Source: Trichoplusia ni
Lineage: Eukaryota > Arthropoda > Insecta > Lepidoptera > Noctuidae
NCBI RefSeq assembly: GCF_003590095.1
Contig: NC_039479.1
Coordinates: forward strand, 3,100,001 to 3,164,000
Direction of reading: 5' to 3'
DNA length: 64,000 nt
Made by a program: the position numbers and the translations under genes. Of this stretch, positions 40,801 through 52,800 are shown one piece after another; position 1 is the first letter of the stretch; each line of letters opens with the position of its first letter. The notes beneath the pieces are model-generated. The model was given only the letters and a program-made list of their open reading frames with translations, had not been told where the DNA came from and made no database searches.

Positions 40801-43800
40801 AAGAAAGAGTTAATCCTGTTAGCCATAGAATGGGGTAACTATGGGTAGAGGACTTTTTGTGCTCATTATGTACATGTATGTGCTAGATCTGTATGGGTAT
40901 ATCACTAAAACGACCATAAGTTTTTTAATCCATTGTTTATTATAATTCTTGAAAGTACTTTAAAATATCCGGCACCTCTAATAATGTACGGCAATCATAC
41001 TTAAAATGAAGGTACTCAACAAAATATTTTTTCAGGCGTGTTCAGTAATAGAGTTATACGGAATCCTGGACCCTGTGACACGAGACTGGACTGACGGCCT
41101 ATATTCTAGAATATTCCGAGAAATGAACAGGTAATCATTAAAACCATTTAATGTACAAGACAAAACAAGTTGATACGATGAAGAACAATATCTTTGGCGT
41201 CGTAAGTTCCCTGTATAGCGAGTGGATTGTGTCAAACTTCGGTTATCTAATTATGCCTAGAATATAAGTTATGCTGATACATTATACGACTTTCAATTCT
41301 CATCCATACTGTATTTACGTATTCCCACACAAACAGTCTATATGTGTTAGTTTTGAAATTAACAACGCCACTTATCGTTACAATATTGGACACTTTAATA
41401 TTCAACTTTCTTTACTTTCCTAAGGCCAGCAGAAAAAGACGAGCGTCGCTACTCGCTCTTCGACGGCGACGTGGACGCCCTCTGGATAGAGAACATGAAC
41501 TCCGTGATGGATGACAACAAGCTCCTCACGCTAGCCAACGGCGAGAGAATCCGCCTCGCTCCGTACTGCTCGCTGCTGTTCGAGGTCGGGGACCTCAACT
41601 ACGCGTCGCCGGCCACCGTGTCCAGAGCCGGGATGGTGTTCGTTGATCCTAAGAATTTGGGGTACCAGCCGTATTGGGATAGGTATGGTTATACTGGCTA
41701 CTCATATTGAAGGACGACTCTATAGTAAGGGATCATAAAGAAAGAACACACACGTTCATTCGTTGGCTCTTTTTATAACAAAGTAAAATCAAGAAACTAT
41801 TTAAACAAAATTAATTGGTTAATTAGCTGAATATCATAATGTGGCTTTTAGCATTATGAAAATGAATACAGGCGGTTCATCTATCATCTATCTACTCCAT
41901 GTACCTAAACCGATCCCGGCCATCATTTAAAAACCCTTTCTGTATAAGGGAACAACAATCTTCCTTGAAGACTCTGTCTTAAATTATCAAAATAAATATT
42001 GAAAAATACCATAACTTGTTAAAAATAAAGTGGAATGGATTCATCATTCACAGCCTTTATCCTCCCGCTGCTGGTCATAGGCCTCCCCTTTCCAGCCCTG
42101 TGCTAGCCTTATCCAGAATCAAAATACCACCACGTATACCTCACTAACAGGAATCTAATCATAGAATCGACTGTGTGTTATAACAGATGGCTGCGCAGCC
42201 GCAACAACGAGGAGGAACGCGAGCAGATGGACGGCATGTTCAACCACTACGTGACGGGCGCCATCAACTACATCGTGTTCGGGATGTTCGGCCTGCAGCA
42301 GCAGACGCCGCTCAAGACCATCGTGCCGCAGACGCCGCTCAACCTGGTCAGTCTGAATGGAATCTTATTTACTTAGTCATAGAGACTAGTTTTGAAGTAT
42401 TACTTTAATCATACTCGAATAGAAATTCAGTTTATTGTTTTGTGTTAATTGAATTCTAGGCCACTGGATGGATAGCTTTAGGGCAATGCTGTAATGATAG
42501 TTGAAATTATTATGATTTCAAAATAATTCCATACAAATTGAACTTTATCGTGTTGAAATTAGAGTTGAGTTTATATAAGAGATGACGGTACTTGATTGAG
42601 CATACGAAAAAATTATAATTAATTATAAATTAAAAATAAACAAACTTATATTAAAATCGATACCATTTTACCTCTTATATGTATTGTTTTTTTATATAGC
42701 CTGTTTTAGACCCCGCTGCTGGGCAAATTCCATGGAATTTCTCACAGCGTACATGTACCTTGTCGTTCACTATAATTTAATATTTCTGCTTCTTTTTCCA
42801 AGTGGTCTAAAGAAGTCTGTATCGTTCTCAGGTGGTACAGCTGTGCTACATGATAAGCGGTTTGCTACCGAACCGCGAGGATTGTAACGAACCTATCGAC
42901 AAGACTGTCGTGGAGTGCGTGTTCATGGTGGTGAGTGTATGCTGTAGAATTAATAGTAGAACATATTTTCTTTTTTCCTCCCTTTTTGGCTCACTTGCCT
43001 GGGTAGTGAAAATTGAACCCTAAGACTAAGGTGAAAAACCGTGATAACGAGACGGTAAACATTTTCGTTAACTTGCACCGTGGCCTTTGCTGGTTTCTCT
43101 GCAAATCCTACCCTACAGCAGTTGTAATGATAAGCACATGTGGCAGATAATATAATAAAAAGGCTGAAACGTTGTTAATAAGGCAAAGATAAAGATAAAA
43201 GATATTTATTTTCAAATATGGGTATTTCTAAGGCTTATGTTAAATTTGAGTGGATCACATTAGTCACAGTAAAGCTTCAAAAAATATAGTCATCTAATGT
43301 GTAGTGGGACAATATTGGCCAAAAATATACGTCAAAGGGCCAAAAAATTACATTAACAACGTAATATAATTACACATATGTGTGTAGTGTGTCACTAAGG
43401 CGGATCTTTTTAAACTATTTTTGTCCACGCAGCGGCGCGCGCCTTTATGAATACGTCACTTATAATGTAGAGCGAAACGTTTATAACATTTTTTTTCATT
43501 TTACCATGAAATCATTTTATTTATTGGTCAGCTTTAAATAAATACGTTTGTCACCTAAACTGGTTTTCAAGGTCAGCTTATATCAATAATACGTGCCCTA
43601 AATCAACTTTTTACAATGTATACAACTTTCATTTTGTATTTGGTGATTTTTTTCGTATTGTAACTGAATATCGGGGGCGTAGCTCAGATGGTAGAGCGCT
43701 CGCTTAGCATGCGAGAGGTACCGGGATCGATACCCGGCGCCTCCAAATATACTTTTGCATTATTTTCATTAATGTTTTTTAAGTCATAATTAACCCAATA

Positions 43801-46800
43801 CCATATTTCTCCAAAACGGGGTGCCAGGTGTTTTTTTTTTAATCATATTTAGTAAGTCTGAGAATTGGATACAATTTTTTACGATTCCCTAAGTGATAAG
43901 GGTTGTCCACACATAACATTTTATTTGTACTATTTTATTGTACTCGACAAATAACCTTTTAGCTTAATATAATATAATAAGCCTAAACAACATTTGCCTA
44001 GACAACTAGTCAAGCTTGCATAAAGTGCATGCGACACTTATTGTTTGTTTTTTGCTTCCAGTCGATGTACAACAGCCTCGGAGCGGCTATCATCGACGAC
44101 GGCCGCTTCGACTTTGACGTGTACATCAAGAAGGCTTGTCCCATGATGCTCGTAGAGGACACGATAGAGAAGAAAGCCACCACAAGTAATAATATTGAAT
44201 TATTGCTATTTTTTTACACATTCCTATGTACTGAAATAGACAATTTTCTGACAATTTGTAGTAGGAAAATATAAAAAAAAGCTGATACTGCTGCAGTTCG
44301 GTAATTAGTCAGACGAAAACCGATGTAAATAACGTAGTGGAATCGTTGGTACTTGATCACATGGCACAAAATAATAATATTTGTGTGTGTTTGTTGTGCA
44401 CTTGTAAGTTAATATCAACCTTAAACATTTCGAACTGACACCGACAGATTATAACACTAAGACACCTCTTTTCTTCAAAAGAATTCAGACCGTATTTCTC
44501 AAACACTAAGATACATATTAATTCAACAGAGCACTTCCCGATGGGCTTCGGCACTCTATACGACTACTGCCTAGAACTGACAACAAAAACCTGGGAGGCG
44601 TGGGAGTGGCTCGTGCCGGAGTACGTGCACGACAGAGAGATGAAGTTCCCCAGCATCCTGGTGCCCACTGTGGACACGCTGCGGCTCACGTGGCTCATCA
44701 AGATCATGGAGAGCGTGAGTCTAATCATTGTGGATGTTTAGATGATGCGGTAAATGTCGTGATAATGCGATACTTGCGATGATATTGTAAGTGGTCTTTC
44801 AGCTGAAGTAATATCATGTCACAGGTGCGATGCGTGAAATACTGTAATGTATGCTATTGTAAGTATTCTATCAGCAAACGTTACATAATGTAACTTACAG
44901 GATATTTCCTGCATCGTCGCAATGAGGCTGAAAGATCCCCCATGTCTCATTAGCCGGTCCCTATATTGGGACAAAACTGTAGTATAAGGAAAGTAGAAGA
45001 ATAAATACTTAAAAAAATAGAACAAGTTTTTTAGGCTTGATAGGCTTTGATCGTAAGATAACTATTACTTAGTTCTTAAAAAATCATCATTCAGTTTATT
45101 TTTTTTTACTCAAAAGCCATTTTAATAGGTCGAACGACCGGTGCTGCTTGTCGGCGAAACGGGAACCTCTAAAACAGCGATTATCACCAATTATCTACGG
45201 GGATTACCGGCAGAGAGATATGTAAGTATTTAATTCAAACCAATAGTGATAAATAAATAAGATTAAAGTTTTACTACCTGTCTACAAAATACTTTACAGA
45301 GTATATAATAACTATAGTTACACAATATCAGTTTATTTAAGTATTAATATGGACAACGTCCATATGATGTCCAACGTTGATGGCACCGGTTCTCGTCCGA
45401 TCACCGAAGTTAAGCAACATCGGGCGCGGTCAGTACTTAGATGGGTGACCGCTTAGGAACACCGCGTGACGTTGTTTTTTTTTACGGTCACGGACTGACT
45501 ACCTCAAAGTTACATACAATTACGTGTCATATGTTCTATAAGATAAGGTGTAGATTGTAGACTATCTCGACTTATTTACATTAATATTACCTAAACCAGA
45601 TCAGATAGCCTTATCATTTTATTTATCTGAGTACAACAGCCCATAGCTTAGAAAAACATACCAATAAATTTAAATACATATCGTTATTATTTATTTGTAT
45701 AACAATTCGCACGTCCCTATCCGTCCTTGGTATGAATGATGACGATATGAATGACACACTTATATTTTTATGTTAATTTATTACTTGCTTTAACCAGAAA
45801 ATTCCAACCTCAACATAAAATACATATCCCTAAATCACTACTCATATGAGCAAAGTCCGCAAAATTATACATGACGCCTGCACATCTTATATTAAACTCG
45901 AGACATTTTTACTTCAGCATTTAACGACCTAGCAACAACATAACTGCGTGTATTGGTATTCTAATTAATGTTACGAAAGCAAAATTGTCTATTTTAAACC
46001 GCGCTAACATTGCGGAAGCTATCTTACGAAACGTAAACTGGTTCTATAATAAGACCAAGGTTATCTCAAGCAAATTTACCGCTATTTTAGACTCTTACGC
46101 ATCGGGGGCGTAGCTCAGATGGTAGAGCGCTCGCTTAGCATGCGAGAGGTACCGGGATCGATACCCGGCGCCTCCAATGTTCTTTTTGTATTTATATAAT
46201 TTTTATATTGTTATTTTTTCTCTATCTAGGAGTTTGAAACAACTAAACAAATAAACAATTAACATGTATTGTTTTTGTTACACATAATATTGACATAGAA
46301 CGTCTAGTAAAGTACTTATACTGTTTTTTTTTTCTTGTGTTTTTCTCTATTACAGGTGTGAGAAGGTCAACTAAAGTACATTTTTATTTTTGACGAAATA
46401 AAAACAATTTCTGCCTTTAACACTATGCTTATTATATTTGTTATATTATACTTATCATATTTTTTGCGATGTCTCTTTTGGTACGAATACCAGTAATAAA
46501 TTACTAATGAGATACAGATTTATACAAAGTAAGAAAGATTAATATTACACACTACCTAATTAAATTCGTGAGTTATGTTTTTTAACTTTAGCGAAAAAAA
46601 AATACATGTACGTCTTATTATTGTTTACATAGCTTAATAAATCGCACTCCTATTCGTTGCAGCGTGGTGTTATGTTGCCTAAAACCTAGAATAGCCTAGA
46701 ACAACGTAAAATAGATTAGTGAATCGTATCAACCATTGATATAGTCACTTCCTCAACCTATATAAAAAAATATTTTACCGTCTGTTTTAAACATATTATC

Positions 46801-49800
46801 CTTTTGTGGTTCGACTGTCAATTTAATGACATCTTTTTATATATTTTCGCACAGAATTCTGTAAAAAGTTGGAGGCGCCGGGTATCGATCCCGGTACCTC
46901 TCGCATGCTAAGCGAGCGCTCTACCATCTGAGCTACGCCCCCGTTATGTGTAACAAACATATGAGTCGATCGTACTTAATGCACTTTCACTTTGCTGACT
47001 TGATTATAACAGTGGCTCAATTACTGACCTTCTTATAAACCAGTTCAGTTCGAAAGAACAACACAATACTTAACATTGACTGCACGCATAGCCGAGTCGT
47101 TGAGGTCACCACGCCAAACCCAATGTGCGCGACGTGTCATGGGTTCGATCCCCGCGTAGGATAAGCAATTATGTTTTACAAATGCTTGAAATGAGGCTGG
47201 GTGTTTTTACGATAACAACACAAGCCTAAACCTTCTTGTATTTGGCCAAAAACTTAGTTGTGTTTACACATCCCATAGACAGTAAACTCATAGTACAATA
47301 TAGGGCAATTCAAAAACCTAATCCCTTCAAACACTGCGCTCTAAAACCTCTCCTCATATTTTAGATAGTACAACAAATGAACTTCTCGTCGCGAACATCC
47401 TCAATGGACGTGCAGCGCAACTTGGAGTCCGTGGTGGAGAAGAGAACGAAGGACACCTTCGGACCACCGGTGGGCAAGAAAATGCTGGTGTTCATCGATG
47501 ATATGAACATGCCTATTGTGAGTATAACGTCCTAAAGAGTACTTGGTAAAGTCCTTGGTAATGTTACATCGCATAAGGATAAAGAATTTCGATTTTTTTT
47601 TGTTGTTGTATTAGTAGTTTAGCCTGTTTTTGATCCCACTGCTTAGCAAAAGCCTTGCCTTTTCTCTTCCAGACCTCTCTATCATTTTCGATTATGACTT
47701 CGAATATTACAATTATGGCCATGTGCGCCCTGCGTTACACCACCTTTGTCGCGGACGACCTCGGCGACTCAAATAACATATACTGGAATAATATTCCATT
47801 TGGTCACGTAACGTGCTTTAACTTCAATACATTTGAGTGATACTTATCAGCCTTAGTGCTCGGAGAAATGTTACTTGTTACTAGCTACAGATTGCTCGAG
47901 CTGACGACTGGGACTTGCATTGAAAGTTGAAACCTGTGAACTGAACGCTATAACCCTCCTGCGGTGAGCAAGAGCACCAATAAAGTAGGCGAAAACTATT
48001 TAAAAATGATCCAATTAAGCAAAATAAGTGTCCTATGTCTTATGCGTTGAAAATGCTGGTTTTTAAACGGCGGGATTTAGAAGTAGCCATTCAAAGACAA
48101 GACAGATCTACAGACACCGCGCAGCGTATGCGCAAGGGATATCGTCCCCCCGGTAAAGGCATCGAAAAATAAAGATGTTGTTAATCGATACTAGTCCAAC
48201 ATATCCCTACGCCAGCATGTCCTGGCCGTGGGCCGAGCCTATTAGCTTTTCACCTATAAAAAATAGAGCAAAAGGGGATAAAATAGTAATATTGGAGGCG
48301 CCGGGTATCGATCCCGGTACCTCTCGCATGCTAAGCGAGCGCTCTACCATCTGAGCTACGCCCCCGATATGTACAAGAACGAAATATTACTTTGTACGCA
48401 ATGTGCTTTCTCTTGAAGGTGACATAACTGCATGTCTGTAGGCCGTATAAAGCAAGTACAGCCAGCAACATAAGTCGGTTAACACAATTATAATAAGGAG
48501 GCTTGATACCTAAATGATAGATAAAGCACCAACTGCTACTTGACTAGCCTGTTGGTCTAGTGGTCAGTGGTCCGTGCCTGCAACACATGGTCATGGGTTC
48601 GATTCCCACCCAGGAAAAATGTTTGTGTGTGATAAGCATGATTATTTATTCAATGACTGGGTGCAAAAGAACACTTTAATTAGTTTGACAATGGAAGGCT
48701 TTGTTAAAAACACTGGCACCATGTAAGACGATTTGTGTTAACCAACTTTTCTTTCTGACTGTACTTCACCTTCACAATCGTTGTCGACCAGTTTGCAAGT
48801 AATTATTAACCAACTGGTATTAAGCAATACTGCTGATTACTTAAACTTTAAAGCGATATATTAATATTGTTATAAATATATCGGGGGCGTAGCTCAGATG
48901 GTAGAGCGCTCGCTTAGCATGCGAGAGGTACCGGGATCGATACCCGGCGCCTCCAAATGTGTTTTGCACCTACTTGGTTTGTTTAACTTTTTAATTAAAA
49001 AAATATATATTTTGTTATTTAATCTTATATAGTATGCGTAGTAAGAGACAACTTCATGGTGAGGGAATAAGAAAAGAACTTTTTGCACTTGAAATCGACA
49101 AAAGCTAATAAATCAAACAGTAAAATAAATGAAAACTAGTCTAGAGGATTTTCTCCTCAGTGGGATAGAAACGGCTTCCTTAAAAAAAATGACATGGTTT
49201 TACGGCACCATAAATGACAATACTATGAATCCATTCCCCCAATCACTTAACAGTGAACCGTCCTTTATGCTGTTCTTAAGTGCTGCGAAGTACAAAATAT
49301 GGTATAGTTTTGTATAAAGTCAGAAATCTGCCGAGTTTGGGTGTCTTAGTGCATTTGAATTGAATGCTAAGCCGATTTCTTCGAGCGTTAACGCTGATAG
49401 TATCACAATTTTTTATGCACATTAGACTAAACATAACTATCCTGATATTATAATAAGAATACAAACAAATAAATTGAATTGAATTGAATGTTTGTAAAAG
49501 CCCCCGACGACGCAAGGATTAAAATTACTACGGTGCAAGTAATAACCAAATTGCTTACAGGTTGATACATACGGGACCCAACAGCCGATAGCTCTACTCA
49601 AGCTGCTGTTCGAGAGGAAAGGCTTCTACGACCGCGGTAAAGATCTAACGTGGAAGAACATCAAGGATGTAGGCTTCTTGGCGTCCATGGGCAAGGCCGG
49701 CGGTGGAAGAAATGACGTGAGTACCACTTTAGGGCGCATTCTTTAGGCGCTATTTTTCAAGTCATGTATAGCCAATAGGAAGCAAAAATGACGTGGCTTA

Positions 49801-52800
49801 CTATTAGTAAAAAAATTCCAAATCAGCTAAGTTGAAAAAGAAAACAGATTTTATTAAAAAAAAACTTCTATAAAGATTGATCTGGTAGAGCAAAAGTTTA
49901 TTATATTCTTTACGAGTACTGGAGGCGCCGGGTATCGATCCCGGTACCTCTCGCATGCTAAGCGAGCGCTCTACCATCTGAGCTACGCCCCCGGTGAAAT
50001 ATATATTCAAATTTCCCTTTGCATTCAGCAATATGACTATTGTTTTTGCTCTAGTTTTGCTCTCAGAACAATATTACTGCATAAAACGACTGTTTTGGTG
50101 TTAGAACACCCCTTTTCTTAAGACATGCTGCCATTTCTGTCATGATGTCTGAACATGATGAGATAAGGGAAAAAAAGGAAAAGAAAAATGTAAAATTTAT
50201 TCAATTTAAGTTCGTTAACAGGTGGATCCCCGCTTCATATCGATGTTCTCCGTATACAACCTGCAGTTTCCCTCGGAGAACACTCTCCGACACATCTACA
50301 TGTCGATACTAAGAGGGCACTTCTCTGTATTCCCGGAGGAAATACAAAACATCGTCGACAAAATCGTGCAGATGACCCTAGACTTGTATAAGGTAGGATG
50401 GTTTAGTCGTACACTCCATAGATGTAAAAAAGAGGAGAAAAAATAAAATTGATATTTATTTTGAAGATATATCATCACTTTCACATGTCATTTACTATTT
50501 AGCTCATTGAAGTTGATATTCCCTGACTACCCCTAAAAAAGAAACAAATCAAACTCAGAGAGAAATAGCCCCGTAATTCAATTTGTGTCCTATTATCTTC
50601 CCCTTTAAGAGCTACTACATATGCACTCCAGTAAAAGCAATAGATACTCGTCACGCATACATTATAACTACATATAGTTCAGATTTGGAAATACGGGTAT
50701 TTCCAAATCTGAACTCGCCATACAACTGATTGTTAACCTTATTCCTTCACCCCCTAGTGCGCATTTACTATGCACCGAACTTGTGACGCACACAAAAACG
50801 TTGCTGTGCAAGTGCACTACATACATATGTTTTACATTTACGCTAGTGATTGATTTAATTGCAAGTTGTCGATACTTGTATGCAACATCTATTACATTTT
50901 ATTACTGAAACAAAAAAGGTGAGCCATTATCGGATTGAAAAGAACTGTTTAGTGAACTTTGTGTCTCTTTCATAATTTTGTGTAAAATATGGTCAAAATA
51001 GAAAACAAGTGCAAAAGAATCTTAGTAATAAGGTTTCTTTTTTCGCTTTGAGAAAGGATCCCTAAAAATATAACGATTCGTTATAACGGCTATATAGGTC
51101 GTTACTGCGGTTTGAAAGTGATCGAAGTCGTCGTTCATTTGATTGACGTCGATAACCCATGTTTCTAGCTCTGCACAGGCACATCACTCACTCTGTACCA
51201 CGATACAACCGCCGTATTCCAAGATGCATCCCCATGAGAGTAGTCTCGTTTAGGAGATTTACAATGCTTGTCTTTTCACGAGAGTTTCGTTATTACGAAC
51301 TAGTAAAGAAGCAATGTACGTAATAGGGTATTTCAGTGAAAATACTTCTTTGACTAGAAAAGTATTTTTAAAGATGTAGGTAGTAGGTAGGTAAGCGTTT
51401 TTTTGTCACTCGTGAAGATTTCTTTCTCTTCTTTATCCATCTCTCCCGATTTATCTCTGGAGCAAAGAACTAAATCTATTGAATTATTATTCGTATTAGA
51501 CTAGTTAAAGACACTGGAAAGCACATTGTTTCTTTTACCCTACACATCGCATCCTCAATACTCTACATATAGAAAAGAAGCTCAGGACACTTGTATCTCA
51601 CTCTCTCCGTCGCTCCTCAACTTGACCAATTCACTAACCAATTATTCACTTACCAGATAATAATAGTGGACTTGCCGCCGACGCCCGCCAAGTTCCACTA
51701 CATATTCAACCTGCGCGACCTCTCCCGGATCGCGGCGGGCCTGTGTCTCACCCACCCCACGTACTTCAGCGAGAAGCGATGCGTTGTGAGATGTTGGCGC
51801 AACGAGTTCACCAGAGTCATATGTGACAGGTTGATTAGTACCCAGGTAAGATAACCGAAGAAAGAATTACTATATGTTCTGTATATTTATTAATTTTGAG
51901 GTATGAGGCAGCAGTATGGTAGTTTTAGATAATGTTAAAAAAAATAGATTTTATTCAAAAAAAACTTCTATAAAGATTAATCTGGTAGAGCAAAAGTTTA
52001 TTATATTCTTTACGAGTACTGGAGGCGCCGGGTATCGATCCCGGTACCTCTCGCATGCTAAGCGAGCGCTCTACCATCTGAGCTACGCCCCCGGTGAAAT
52101 GTACATTCAAATTTCCCTTTGCATTCAGCAATATGACTATTATTTTTGCTCTAGTTTTGCTCTCAGAACAATATTACTGTATAAAACGACTGTTTTGGTG
52201 TTAGTACAGGCTTTTTAAATTTGTTCAGCAGTATTGTAGTTTTAGATGCCCTTTAAATACTGTTAAAAGTCAATAACATATCGTTTATAGAACATAATTT
52301 TAATTTACTATTAACTATTGTGTTGCACGTTCAAAGTAACATTACTATAAAATGGGTGGGTCTATTACTGTTTCGAACACTTTAAGTAGGATGTAGCAAA
52401 AATAACAGTTAAAACTACTACTTATAGTATAGGTAAAACTAACTATACACTAGGAAAGCACTACATTGGCTTACTCATAAGGCGACTAGAATTCTTAAAT
52501 CATTTCACTTCGTCATTTTCACATTACATTTACACACCGATGCATATACATACCGTACATAATACATACCGATCTGATTACACCGTTCATTCGTTGTTAA
52601 GTTGGTAGTGATACAGAAAAGTTACAGGACAACGACTTGATGCGCGGCTACATACAAGAGCACGTCGTCAAGTACTTCCCCGAGGAGGAACCGGTCGTGC
52701 TCGAGGAGATCGTCATACCAGAGGAGGAGGAGAAAGTCGAGGAAGAAGAAGTCGATGGTATGGATTTTATACTTAAAACAATGTTTTATGAAACTGTATC

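Noticed and set aside
50676..50715. MicroRNA precursor interpretation of the 18-bp hairpin
   Set aside because: The stem is shorter than a usual insect pre-miRNA and the loop is only four bases, so I report it only as a structure.
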